Assembly: GCA_016706865.1 (NCBI GenBank)
Contig: JADJIS010000002.1
Location: forward strand, 1,488,001-1,552,000
Source of the DNA: Bacteroidota bacterium
GTDB taxonomy: Bacteria > Bacteroidota > Bacteroidia > Chitinophagales > BACL12
DNA length: 64,000 nucleotides
Reading direction: 5' to 3'
Below the pieces are notes generated by a model. That model did no database searches. It was not told the DNA's origin and saw only the letters and a program-made list of their open reading frames with translations. Shown here piece after piece: positions 52,070 to 61,446 of this stretch. The translations under genes and the position numbers were made by a program. Numbering within the stretch: position 1 is the stretch's first letter; every line of letters begins with the position of its first letter.

Positions 52070-53317
52070 TTGGCAAAACCGGAATCCCTTTCATTGATCG
52101 CAGAGATGTCTGAAAAAATTGTTTTTATCCGTCAATCGGCGGATGCACAACAATATTTTGCCGATTGTTTTAAGAAATTATTTAATCTCGAACATTGCGC
52201 AATCTACCGTGTAAGTGAAAAAAGAGATCTTTTCATTCGGAGTTTTCAGGAATCTCCCAAAAAAAAGAACAACAATATATTTAAATATCCAATAAAATGT
52301 TCATTGACTGAAAACATATTAAAAAATTTCAATCAATATTTATTTCTTAAGGGAAATGAAATTTCCTTGATCTCTGAAGTAAATGAAAAAACAAACCCTG
52401 AGGAGATTTTACTCACCGTAAGAAGATCCGGAGAGGTGGAATTATTTTTTTATGGACTTACTTCAACTTCTGTTGAGGTTTCAGATGAACAGAATGATGT
52501 TTGCAGAATAATATCCAACTTTTATTTACAGGTTCAGGACTCCCTGCAGATCAGAAATAATATTTCGTCTAAACAAAATGAATTATCGGGAAGGATAACA
52601 CAAAATAATGATTCCTTAATTCAATTGAATGAAAAGTTATTGCAAAGTAATCAGGAGTTACAACAATTTGCCTATTCCGCTTCTCATGATCTGCAGGAGC
52701 CATTAAGAAATATTTCCGCTTACATCAATTTATTTTTGCGCAGTTATGGAAATACATTAACGGAAGATGGAAAGGAATATCTTCATTTTGCTTCGGATGC
52801 GGCGCAACGAATGCATCATCTTATTAAAGACCTCCTTACTTTCAGCAAATTAGATCATGCGGCGGAACCAATGGGTAAATTTGAAGGGAATGATATTATC
52901 CGCGAAGCTTTAAATAATTTGCAAATGGCTGTGGAAGAAAGTAATGCAATAATTTTATATCCCGACCTTCCTGTTTTATATGGAAATCATTCACAGATAT
53001 TATTATTGTTTCAGAATTTAATTGATAATGCAATTAAATTCCGCAGTAAAAGTGAACCACTTGTTTTTATTGATATGGAAGAAAAATCTGATCAATGGGA
53101 ATTTAAAATTAAGGATAACGGAATTGGAATTCCACAACAATTTCAAACTAAAATTTTCGGATTTTTTAACCGGCTTCATCCGCGAGATAAAATTCAGGGC
53201 TCAGGATTAGGATTATCCATCTGCAAAAAAATAGTGGAAAAACACAATGGAAGTATTATAGTGGAATCGAAACCCGGAAAAGGAAGTACATTTACTTTTA
53301 CTTTGCGCAAAGATTGA
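52070..53317 (+). CDS. Sensor histidine kinase with GAF-like input
   Basis: The 415-aa protein has a GAF-like domain (about 10-155), a coiled-coil-like Gln-rich linker (about 165-200), and a HisKA segment FAYSASHDLQEPLRN with His206. It ends with an HATPase domain with NLIDNAIKF (N box), DNGIGIP (G1) and GSGLGLSICKKI (G2). It lacks membrane helices, so it is cytoplasmic, and no response regulator adjoins. The start is a TTG at 52070; the next in-frame ATG at 52106 is also plausible. Confidence 0.9.
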   Translation: MAKPESLSLIAEMSEKIVFIRQSADAQQYFADCFKKLFNLEHCAIYRVSEKRDLFIRSFQESPKKKNNNIFKYPIKCSLTENILKNFNQYLFLKGNEISLISEVNEKTNPEEILLTVRRSGEVELFFYGLTSTSVEVSDEQNDVCRIISNFYLQVQDSLQIRNNISSKQNELSGRITQNNDSLIQLNEKLLQSNQELQQFAYSASHDLQEPLRNISAYINLFLRSYGNTLTEDGKEYLHFASDAAQRMHHLIKDLLTFSKLDHAAEPMGKFEGNDIIREALNNLQMAVEESNAIILYPDLPVLYGNHSQILLLFQNLIDNAIKFRSKSEPLVFIDMEEKSDQWEFKIKDNGIGIPQQFQTKIFGFFNRLHPRDKIQGSGLGLSICKKIVEKHNGSIIVESKPGKGSTFTFTLRKD

Positions 53318-53362
53318 TCTGCAACTCAACGAATTTTAGTAAATTATTATTCAATAATAAAT

Positions 53363-53740
53363 ATGCCTCCAAAAAAAGTATTAAAATTATATTACCTCAG
53401 TACTTGTTCCACTTGTGCACGAATTATGAAGGACTTAAAAATAAAAAATTATCCCTTCGAATTACAGGATATAAAAACGCAAAATATTACAGAAGAACAA
53501 ATAGATGAAATGCATAAAATGTCCGGATCATACTTGGCTTTATTCAGTAAAGTAGCCTTGAAATTTCGGGCATGGGGTTTAAACGAAATGGAGTTGACAG
53601 AGCAGGATTATCGGAAGTACATCCTGCAGGAATATACCTTTCTGAAGCGACCTGTTTTTATCATCGGTAAAAAAATATTTGTGGGTAATGCTCCTAAAAC
53701 TGTTGCGGCAGTAGCGTCAGAGTTAAAATCCTTGGTTTAG
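53363..53740 (+). CDS. ArsC/Spx-family thioredoxin-fold protein
   Basis: The 125-aa protein has the ArsC-family fold with a redox pair at YLSTCSTCARIM (CxxC near residues 15-18) and FLKRPVFIIGKKIFVG, where the cis-proline and Arg are typical. It might be an arsenate reductase-like or Spx-like regulator; the CxxC resembles Spx/MgsR members more than classical ArsC (a single Cys-x5-Arg). It follows the histidine kinase after 45 bp. Confidence 0.75.
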   Translation: MPPKKVLKLYYLSTCSTCARIMKDLKIKNYPFELQDIKTQNITEEQIDEMHKMSGSYLALFSKVALKFRAWGLNEMELTEQDYRKYILQEYTFLKRPVFIIGKKIFVGNAPKTVAAVASELKSLV

Positions 53741-53815
53741 TAAAGTCTGCTGTTTAAAATTATTTTGTAATTCCAAACAATGTTTTTACATTTAAGGTCA
53801 GAAAATTCGATCCAA

Positions 53816-55963
53816 ATGACAAAAAAATTTACTCCTCAAATTATCCTCATTGCCATTTTAACACTTGTAACTTTTTCCTCAAACAACCTTTTCGCAGCTG
53901 ATTTGGAACCTAAAACAGTTATGTTACCGACTCCATTTTCTCCGGGTGATGATTGCACGGAAGCTGTTGTAATAACTGAAGGAACTTACACCGCACCAAA
54001 TTCTGATTATTGGTATAGTTTCACAGTTCCAGTAACAGGATCTTATATTCTATCTACATGTGACCTTGGAAATACCTGCAATACAAAAATTTATTTGTAT
54101 GATCACTGCGCCGGATTGATACCAACGGAATTAGCAGAAGGAACTTTGGCATATAACGATGATTTTTGTGATGAGCAATCGCAGATCATTGCAATTTTGG
54201 AAGAAGGGACAGAAATTTATATTCGAATTGGTGATTATGAAGTTGATTGTAGTGGAACTTCCATAGATTGGTCAATAACTTATTCGGGTGCACCGGCTGG
54301 ATGTCTGGATCCATATGCTTGTAATTATTCTCCACTTGCAATAATTAGCGACGGTTCCTGTATTTATCCTGGGCATCCTGATTGTCCTTCTGGACCTGAT
54401 CTCGTTTTGGATCCAACTTATTTTGATGGAGAAGTAGGTGTAGGTTGGGGAAATGATTTTCAAATTGATCAAATAGATGCGGATGAATGGACAAACGAAT
54501 GTTATATTGAAGAGGGATCATTAACTGGCCCCGGAATGAGAACTATTATAAAATTTGGTATACGCATTTGGAATTATGGTGATGAAGATTATCATATCGG
54601 TACAAGTGCTGAAAATCCATTATTGCAATTCGACCCATGCCATGGTCATACACATTATGTAGATTATGGCGAATATCAATTATATACCGAAGATGGTGTT
54701 GAACTTTCCGTTGGACATAAAAATGGTTTTGCAGTAATGGATCTTTGCGGATTTGGCGGATATACCGGCGCAGATATGGGTATTTCAGCTGGATGTTATG
54801 ATGCTTATGGTGCAGGAACCGGTGGTCAATGGATAGATGTAACAGATGTACCGGATGGTACATATACATTTGTTGCGAGAGTTAACTGGATGAATCATCC
54901 GGATGTTGATGGAAGAGTGGAAGTAAATCTTGCAAATAACTGGGCTTCCAGATGTATGACAATTACTCGTGATATAGATGGTAATATAGGTGCTGAAATG
55001 ATAGATGATTGTGTTGCATTTTTAGATTGTCTCGGTGAAATTTGGGGAACTGCCAAAATGGATTGTGAAGGAAATTGTAACGGATGGCATCATATAGGTG
55101 ATTTAAATGAAGACAGCACAAGAACAACAAATGATGTTGATCTTTACGTTGATAATATTCTTGATAATACTATTATTGCAGAAATGTGTAATGATGCAAA
55201 TGCTGACAGTGATATAGATGTTGTTGATGCTGCTTTGGTAATGGGTTGTTCAAATCAGGCATTAGGTTACACACATGCCACCGATCTATGTGAACTTCCA
55301 CAAACATTAATGAATACTTCTGATACAGTAACATATAGTATTGGCTCTGTAAATCCAGCATTTAATTATCTGGATATTTATAGTTTGAATCCAAGTGCCA
55401 GAGTAATGGGTGCGCAATTTACAATGGAGGGATTGACTATAGATTCCGTTGTTAATTTATGTCCTGAAACGTTCGGGTCCAATTATCAGATCACACATAC
55501 CGCGAATGAAGTAATTGCATTAGGAATGAATGAAGTTCCTTATCAAATACACTTTGAACCTATTCCAACTTTCAGAATATTTTATAGTGCAATTTATCCT
55601 GCAGAATTTTGTATCAAACATTTTACTGCTGCAGTAAATGAAAATTTTGAGGAAGTAGTTACAGATCTTAACGATGCCTGTGTAACTGTTACAGAAACAG
55701 GAGTGGAAGTGCTTTCAGCAAATCCATTAAATGTAAAAATTCAGCCAAATCCATTCAGTGAAACAGCAGTAATGAATTTCACCAATTTCACAGGAAAAGA
55801 ATTTGTAATTGAATTGAGCGATATGAATGGAAATCTGATAAGAACAATTACCACATCCTCGAACACTATCACCATCGATCGTTCTGACCTTGCAGCAGGT
55901 GTTTATATTTTCAGATTAACAGGAGTTGACGTAAGTCAGACAGGTAAATTTATTATTCAATAA
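53816..55963 (+). CDS. Secreted lysyl oxidase-domain protein with T9SS sorting domain
   Basis: ATG at 53816 starts a signal peptide (MTKKFTPQIILIAIL, cleavage after FAA), giving 715 aa. A PPC-like domain comes first, then a lysyl oxidase domain (about 195-390). It has CHGHTH with three copper His (276, 278, 280), the Lys of VGHKNGFAVMDL (302), and the Tyr of GCYDAYGAG (331) that in animal LOX forms the lysine tyrosylquinone. QWIDVTDVPDGTYTFVARVN matches the LOX C-terminal core. A dockerin-like calcium segment (DLNEDSTRTTNDVDLYV) follows. The end is a sorting domain (IQPNPFSETAVMNFT). It probably oxidises lysines or amines outside the cell. Confidence 0.9.
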   Translation: MTKKFTPQIILIAILTLVTFSSNNLFAADLEPKTVMLPTPFSPGDDCTEAVVITEGTYTAPNSDYWYSFTVPVTGSYILSTCDLGNTCNTKIYLYDHCAGLIPTELAEGTLAYNDDFCDEQSQIIAILEEGTEIYIRIGDYEVDCSGTSIDWSITYSGAPAGCLDPYACNYSPLAIISDGSCIYPGHPDCPSGPDLVLDPTYFDGEVGVGWGNDFQIDQIDADEWTNECYIEEGSLTGPGMRTIIKFGIRIWNYGDEDYHIGTSAENPLLQFDPCHGHTHYVDYGEYQLYTEDGVELSVGHKNGFAVMDLCGFGGYTGADMGISAGCYDAYGAGTGGQWIDVTDVPDGTYTFVARVNWMNHPDVDGRVEVNLANNWASRCMTITRDIDGNIGAEMIDDCVAFLDCLGEIWGTAKMDCEGNCNGWHHIGDLNEDSTRTTNDVDLYVDNILDNTIIAEMCNDANADSDIDVVDAALVMGCSNQALGYTHATDLCELPQTLMNTSDTVTYSIGSVNPAFNYLDIYSLNPSARVMGAQFTMEGLTIDSVVNLCPETFGSNYQITHTANEVIALGMNEVPYQIHFEPIPTFRIFYSAIYPAEFCIKHFTAAVNENFEEVVTDLNDACVTVTETGVEVLSANPLNVKIQPNPFSETAVMNFTNFTGKEFVIELSDMNGNLIRTITTSSNTITIDRSDLAAGVYIFRLTGVDVSQTGKFIIQ

Positions 55964-56020
55964 GACTGAATAATAATTCTAAAATAAATACTTCGCGTTG
56001 TCATGAGCGAAGTGCTTTGT

Positions 56021-56053
56021 AAAAAACCGGGAGAGGAGCCCGGTTTTTTTTTT
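56021..56053 (+). terminator. Rho-independent terminator of the lysyl oxidase gene
   Basis: AAACCGGG and CCCGGTTT form an 8-bp stem with a 7-nt loop, followed by about nine T. It lies 58 bp past the stop codon. Confidence 0.92.
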
Positions 56054-57138
56054 ACCCCGAGTAGAAAATCATTAGAAAAACTTTCGGGCTAAAATAAATT
56101 CTCCAAATGATTTTCGTACTCGGGGTTACCCTGAATAGAAAATCCATTAATAACCTACAAACTCGATCAAACTATTTTGCGTAGTTAAATTATCACTACA
56201 AATATTTACTTTTTAGATTTTCTTATTCAGGGTACCCCAAATTAACTTTTAGTAAATAATTCTCCGGGCTTAAATAAAATCACAAATGATTTTCATACTC
56301 AGGCTTACCCTGAATAGAAAATCTAAAAAAACTTTCCTCTCCGCACAAATTTCCCGGTATACTAAAAATAACTTCTAAAAACAATGCATCCTAGATTTTC
56401 TTATTCAGGGCCCAAATGATTTTGCTGGGTTACCCTGAATAGAAAATCTATTAATACCTACAAACTCGATCAAACTATTTTGCGTAGTTAAATTACACAC
56501 TTTACTTTTAGATTTTCTTATTCAGGGCCCCAAATTAACTTTTAGTAAATATTCTCCGGGCTTAAATAAAATCACTGATTTTCATACTCAGGCTTACCCT
56601 GAATAGAAAATCTAAAAAACTTTCCTCTCGCACAAATTTCCCGGTATACTAAAAATAACTTCTAAAAACAATGCATCCTAGATTTTCTTATTCAGGGCCC
56701 AAATGATTTTCGTACTCGGGGTTACCCTGAATAGAAAATCTATTAATAACCTACAAACTCGATCAAACTATTTTGCGTAGTTAAATTATCACTACAAATA
56801 TTTACTTTTTAGATTTTCTTATTCAGGGTACCCCAAATTAACTTTTAGTAAATAATTCTCCGGGCTTAAATAAAATCACAAATGATTTTCATACTCAGGC
56901 TTACCCTGAATAGAAAATCTAAAAAAACTTTCCTCTCCGCACAAATTTCCCGGTATACTAAAAATAACTTCTAAAAACAATGCATCCTAGATTTTCTTAT
57001 TCAGGGCCCAAATGATTTTCGTACTCGGGGTTACCCTGAATAGAAAATCCATTAATAACCTACAAACTCGATCAAACTATTTTGCGTAGTTAAATTATCA
57101 ATAAAAATATTTACTTTTTAAATTTTCTTATTCAGGGT
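56054..57138. repeat. Array of alternating palindrome-ended modules (A, B) with a ~309-bp period
   Basis: Seven modules of about 97-106 bp begin with ACCCTGAATAGAAAATC and end with its near inverse GATTTTCTTATTCAGGG. Their interiors alternate: A at 56128-56233, B at 56307-56411, A at 56432-56528, B at 56596-56698, A at 56724-56829, B at 56903-57007, A at 57033-57138. Spacers of about 70 and 25 bp carry related ends (TACTCGGGGT; TACTCAGGCT). A variant module (ACCCCGAGTAGAAAATC ... inverse) opens the array at 56054. No coding content is visible. Confidence 0.95.
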
Positions 57139-57431
57139 ACCCTTTCCATAATCCTGCGCACAAAATTTCTACCTTAATTTTCCTTTCCAAAAACAAGTTG
57201 AATGGAAATTTAAAACTCCTTTCTTCCCTGAATAAGTTTTCATACCTACTTAAAACATCTTCTAAAGGCAAAGTAACCTTGATTATCTTATTCAGCTCCC
57301 ATTCATAAGATAGTGTAATAATAACACTATGCACTATTCCCTAACTCTTTACCAGAACCTAACAATACCCCCCAAACCTATCCACACTTCCCTTATTACC
57401 TAAGTTGCCCATACTTCTATATCTTCGCCCT
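57139..57431. other. Gene-free tail of the module array
   Basis: Degenerate fragments of the array ends occur (CCCTGAATAAGTTTTC near 57217; CTTATTCAG near 57289), suggesting decayed modules. The last 90 bp before the glycosyltransferase ATG show no clear promoter or repeat. Confidence 0.5.
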
Positions 57432-58535
57432 ATGCGAATTGGTTTTGATGCTAAGCGGATATTTCAAAACACAACAGGATTGGGCAATTACAGCCGCACC
57501 GTGGTTAAAAACCTTGCTGAATTCTACCCCGAGAACGAATACTTTTTATTCACTCCTACACTAAAAAATAAGTTACCCTTCGCCTTTAATAAAAATACGC
57601 ACATGGTGGTGGGCAGAGGTTCTGTGTGGAGAAGTTTCGGAGTTCGCAGGGATATTGTAAAACACAATGTTGACATTTATCACGGATTGAGTAATGAAAT
57701 TCCTTTCACCCTCAAAATTTCCCATATCAAATCAGTAGTTACCATTCACGACCTGATATTTGACCATTTCCCGGAATATTACCCTGGTGTGGACAGGAAA
57801 TTTTACGACCTCAAATCAAAATTTGCCGTTAAAAACAGTGATCTCATTTTTGCAGCCAGTGAGGCAACAAAAAATGATATCATCAAATTCTATCATATTT
57901 CTCCGGCGAAAATAAAGGTGATCTATCAGAGTTGCGAAGACCTTTTTTATGATAAAGTTTCACCCGAGGAAATTGATATTCATATTAAAAATTACAAATT
58001 ACCTTCCGAATTTATTTTATACGTTGGAAGCATTAATGAAAGAAAAAATTTAATGAATATCTGCAAAGCATATTTATTAATTCCAAAAGAAAAAAGAGTG
58101 CCTTGTGTTGTAGTTGGAAATGGAAAAGAATATTCTGAAAAAGTAAAAACATTTATTCACGAAAATAAATTACAGGATTCTTTTGTTTTTTTGGAGAATG
58201 TGCCAACCGAACATTTGCCAGCTCTCTATCAAAAAGCCATAAGTTTTATTTATCCAAGTTTATACGAAGGATTTGGTATCCCTGTTCTTGAAGCTATGGT
58301 AAGTGGTTGCCCGGTTATGACCTCAGGAATTTCCTCTCTTCCCGAAGTTGGGGGAAATGCTGCATTTTATTTTAATCCCTCCAGTCCGGAAGATATTGCC
58401 GAAAAAATTAATTCAGTAATTGTCAGCGATACCATAAGAAGTGAAATGCGTCTCCGTGGATTCGAACAAATTAAAAAGTTTAATAAACAAGATATTGCCG
58501 GGCAGATAATGTCGGGATATCGGTCGATTAATTGA
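57432..58535 (+). CDS. GT4-family glycosyltransferase
   Basis: The 367-aa enzyme starts at ATG 57432 (MRIGFDAKRIFQNTTGLGNYS), so that the glycine loop typical of GT-B transferases is at the N-terminus. The C-terminal half contains LYVGSINERKNLMNI and YPSLYEGFGIPVLEAMVSGCPV with the sugar-nucleotide-binding Glu. It transfers an activated sugar, possibly mannose, to a surface glycan. No other glycan genes adjoin it, so the pathway is unclear. Confidence 0.92.
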   Translation: MRIGFDAKRIFQNTTGLGNYSRTVVKNLAEFYPENEYFLFTPTLKNKLPFAFNKNTHMVVGRGSVWRSFGVRRDIVKHNVDIYHGLSNEIPFTLKISHIKSVVTIHDLIFDHFPEYYPGVDRKFYDLKSKFAVKNSDLIFAASEATKNDIIKFYHISPAKIKVIYQSCEDLFYDKVSPEEIDIHIKNYKLPSEFILYVGSINERKNLMNICKAYLLIPKEKRVPCVVVGNGKEYSEKVKTFIHENKLQDSFVFLENVPTEHLPALYQKAISFIYPSLYEGFGIPVLEAMVSGCPVMTSGISSLPEVGGNAAFYFNPSSPEDIAEKINSVIVSDTIRSEMRLRGFEQIKKFNKQDIAGQIMSGYRSIN

Positions 58536-58790
58536 TAATTGACAATTGATAATTGATAATTGACAATTGAACAGCCACAAATTAATTGAGAATTGAGAGT
58601 TGAGAATTGAGAATGAGGCTTTGATGATTAATGAAAATTCTTAGTTCCTTATTCAAAGTTTAATTAGGAACAAAGAATTTGTAATGATTAGACTCCGCCT
58701 CTCATTACTCATAACTCATTACTCATTTAGACATAAGATATAGGACATAGAAATAAGACCTAGGAAATAGGACATGGGAAAACAAACGGC
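58536..58790. repeat. Several adjoining heptamer families
   Basis: No gene is seen. In order: GATAATT/GACAATT units (about 58532-58570), TTGAGAA/TTGAGAG units (about 58586-58614), CTCATTA/CTCATAA units (about 58700-58727), and ACATAAG/ATATAGG/ACCTAGG/AATAGGA units (about 58730-58780). Each family is short, internally variable, and in 7-bp register. Confidence 0.85.
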
Positions 58791-58962
58791 GGGATCTTAT
58801 CAGAGGATGGAAAAAAAGGGGAACCCGCCAGTGGGCGGACAGGCACGGATGACGCGGATTGGGCGGATGAAAAAGGATAAAAAAATTTGATATTCTAGAT
58901 TTTAAAAATTATGTGATTAACGTAATCAAAAAACCTGAATGGGTGAACGATTTTATCGAAGC

Positions 58963-58996
58963 GAGTGAGGCTCTCGCTCTTAGCGAGGGTCTCACT
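58963..58996. repeat. 14-bp hairpin
   Basis: GTGAGGCTCTCGCT and AGCGAGGGTCTCAC are near-perfect inverse arms with a very short loop. No T run follows. Between 58791 and 59019 nothing else is recognisable apart from a dispersed GGATGACGCGGATTGGGCGGAT segment near 58852. Confidence 0.65.
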
Positions 58997-59019
58997 AATG
59001 GCATAAGTGGGACAGAGGA

Positions 59020-59318
59020 AATAGGAAGTAGGATAATTTTGATTTCTGAAGAGAAATAAATGTCACAATGTAAATTTTAATAAGCTCTCAACTAGGAAAA
59101 CTTACAATTCGAAGCGATAATCATCAATGTTACAAACTGCCCATTAAATGGACCTACGAAATAGGACATAAGACCTAGGATTTGTTTTGATTTCAGAAAA
59201 GAAATTAATTTCCAAGTGTAAACTCTAGTAATTTATCATTAAAGAAATTTTATAATCCGAAGCGATAATCATCAATGTTACAAACTGCCCACTGCCCACT
59301 GTTGACTGTTAACTACCT
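59020..59318. repeat. Two inverted copies of the ~140-bp dispersed element
   Basis: Reverse complements of the unit seen at 32.3-32.6 kb lie at about 59020-59150 and 59160-59300. Each ends in CAATGTTACAAACTGCCC, followed by CTGCCCA/CTGTTGA heptamers (59283-59318) in the second copy. The opposite ends carry AGGAAAT/AGGACAT-type words. No gene is present. Confidence 0.92.
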
Positions 59319-59319
59319 A

Positions 59320-60099
59320 CTACCTAAAAACATTATACCCCTTATAAAACCTCTCCCTTTTAGAAACATTCCCTTCCTCATCGAAATAGAACCAGTCGTT
59401 GTTTTTGTAGCCGCGTTTATCAAATTCGCCGATATTTTTAATGGCGCCACTTGGATAGTATTCAATAAAATAACCGCAATTTTTTACCCGGAAATTATAT
59501 AAACTTTCACTTATTAAAACGGAGTCTTCTGAAAAAATCATTCGAATATGATTTTCTAAAGTGATGTGTGAATCACGTGACATGTTTTGTCGAATGGTGG
59601 TCTTTTTTCCTTTTACAACAACTTCCTCATAATATTTTAAGGTATCAAGATCAGCATTGGAATATCTGTCGTAAGTAGTATCACGAATTTTTATTCCATT
59701 TTCATAAATTTCCCATTTTGTTTGTCGTTCGTTTAATACCCCGGAATAAATGTCGGTGATCTGACTATTTCTATTTCTATAAGTAACGGTATAATTTGTT
59801 TTTGTTTCACGCAATTCAGATATTGGTGTTCCATCTTTTCTGAAGACCGCAATGTAAATAATATTTTTTGCCGCATCAATAGAATCGTATAAAATGGTTT
59901 TTCCTGATCTGGTATACCAACGTTTAAGTGAATATTGATTGGAAGGAACTCCCTCAATTCTCGCATCGTAAATTTTAACCTGATTTGATTTATAATATTC
60001 AATATGTATTATGGTATCAGGAATAAAAACGGGGGCTTCAGTTTGAGAAAAAACCCCTAAGGAAATAATGATAAAAAATATGGTAAGTGTGGTTTTCAT
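59320..60099 (-). CDS. Secreted MORN/YwqK-like protein
   Basis: The 259-aa protein has a signal peptide (MKTTLTIFFIIISL, cleavage after FSQ). The last 50 residues contain YYPSGAIKNIGEFDKRGYKNNDWFYFDEEGNVSKRERFYKG, which resembles the MORN-type or YwqK repeats seen in many Bacteroidota secreted proteins. The first part is Tyr- and Arg-rich with no recognised domain. It lies 6 bp downstream of ffh on the same strand, so may be read through. Function unknown. Confidence 0.7.
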   Translation of the reverse strand: MKTTLTIFFIIISLGVFSQTEAPVFIPDTIIHIEYYKSNQVKIYDARIEGVPSNQYSLKRWYTRSGKTILYDSIDAAKNIIYIAVFRKDGTPISELRETKTNYTVTYRNRNSQITDIYSGVLNERQTKWEIYENGIKIRDTTYDRYSNADLDTLKYYEEVVVKGKKTTIRQNMSRDSHITLENHIRMIFSEDSVLISESLYNFRVKNCGYFIEYYPSGAIKNIGEFDKRGYKNNDWFYFDEEGNVSKRERFYKGYNVFR

Positions 60100-60105
60100 T
60101 TAATT

Positions 60106-61446
60106 TTATCTTTTGCCCATCATACCGCCCAATGCTCTGGCTGCTTTTGCGCCTCCACCCATTTTATTCATCATCTTCATCATTTTGCGCATCTCCTCAA
60201 ATTGTTTCATAAACTGATTTACATCCTGAATGGTTGAACCACTTCCACCGGCAATTCTTTGTCTGCGAGTGCCTGTCATTATATCAGGATTACCGCGTTC
60301 TTCCGGTGTCATACTCAGGATCATGGCCTCTAATTTGGCGAATTGTTTTTCGTCAATATCCATATCCTTAATTTGTTTCCCAATGCCCGGAATCATACCC
60401 AACAGATCTTTCATGTTTCCCATTTTTTTGATCTGTTTCAGTTGCTGTAAAAAATCTTCAAAATCAAATTGATTTTTGCGGATCTTGCGTTGTAGTTCTG
60501 CAGATTTTTCTTCATCATATTGCTCCTGTGCTTTTTCAACAAAGGAAACAATATCGCCCATACCTAAAATACGCTGCGCCATACGGTCTGGATAAAAAAT
60601 ATCCAGCGTATCCATTTTTTCACCCCGGCTAACAAATTTTATAGGCTTCTGAACAATATATTTAATGGATAAAGCAGCACCACCTCTTGTATCACCATCT
60701 AACTTTGTTAAAACAACTCCGTCAAAATCCAATCTGTCGTTAAATGCTTTTGCAGTATTTACAGCATCCTGCCCAGTCATGGAATCCACTACAAATAACG
60801 TCTCTCCCGGACTGGTTGCCGATTTAATATTTGCAATCTCATCCATCATCGCCTCATCCACTGCAAGACGACCGGCAGTATCGATAATTACAACATTGTG
60901 ACTATTTGTTTTTGCATAATTAATTGCCTTTTTAGCAATATCAACTGCATTTTTATTTTCAAGATCTGCATAAACTTGAACGCCAATTTGTTCTCCTAAA
61001 ACCTGTAATTGATTTATAGCGGCAGGACGATAAATATCGCAGGCAACAAGTAATGGATTTCTTCCAAGTTTTGTTTTAATGTGATTTGCAAGTTTTGCAC
61101 TGAAAGTAGTTTTACCCGATCCTTGCAATCCCGCAATTAAAATGATAGCAGGTGAACCTTTTATATTAATGTCTATCTTTTCACCACCCATTAAGGCAGT
61201 TAATTCATCCTGCACTATTTTCACCATTAACTGCCCCGGCGAAACAGAGGTCAAAACATCCTGACCCATTGCTTTTTCTTTTACAGTATCTGTAAACTCC
61301 TTTGCAATTTTATAGTTAACATCAGCTTCAACTAATGCCCGACGTATTTCTTTTACCGTGGTAGCAATATTGATCTCTGATATTTTACCTTGCCCCTTTA
61401 AACTTTTAAAGGCACTTTCTAACCTGTCGGATAAATTTTCGAACAT
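60106..61446 (-). CDS. ffh: Signal recognition particle protein Ffh
   Basis: The 446-aa GTPase starts at ATG 61446 (MFENLSDRLESAFK). It has the N helical domain, G1 GLQGSGKTTFSAKLA, the SRP DTAGR motif (VIIDTAGRLA), TKLDGDTRGGAALSI, and a Met-rich M domain (MRKMMKMMNKMGGG) that binds signal sequences and 4.5S RNA. It directs membrane proteins to the translocon together with FtsY, which is not in the window. No 4.5S RNA gene is visible nearby. Confidence 0.97.
   Translation of the reverse strand: MFENLSDRLESAFKSLKGQGKISEINIATTVKEIRRALVEADVNYKIAKEFTDTVKEKAMGQDVLTSVSPGQLMVKIVQDELTALMGGEKIDINIKGSPAIILIAGLQGSGKTTFSAKLANHIKTKLGRNPLLVACDIYRPAAINQLQVLGEQIGVQVYADLENKNAVDIAKKAINYAKTNSHNVVIIDTAGRLAVDEAMMDEIANIKSATSPGETLFVVDSMTGQDAVNTAKAFNDRLDFDGVVLTKLDGDTRGGAALSIKYIVQKPIKFVSRGEKMDTLDIFYPDRMAQRILGMGDIVSFVEKAQEQYDEEKSAELQRKIRKNQFDFEDFLQQLKQIKKMGNMKDLLGMIPGIGKQIKDMDIDEKQFAKLEAMILSMTPEERGNPDIMTGTRRQRIAGGSGSTIQDVNQFMKQFEEMRKMMKMMNKMGGGAKAARALGGMMGKR

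Noticed and set aside
56054..57138. CRISPR array
   Set aside because: The intervals between palindromes are not unique spacers: only two interiors alternate, copies are nearly identical, and no cas genes are present.
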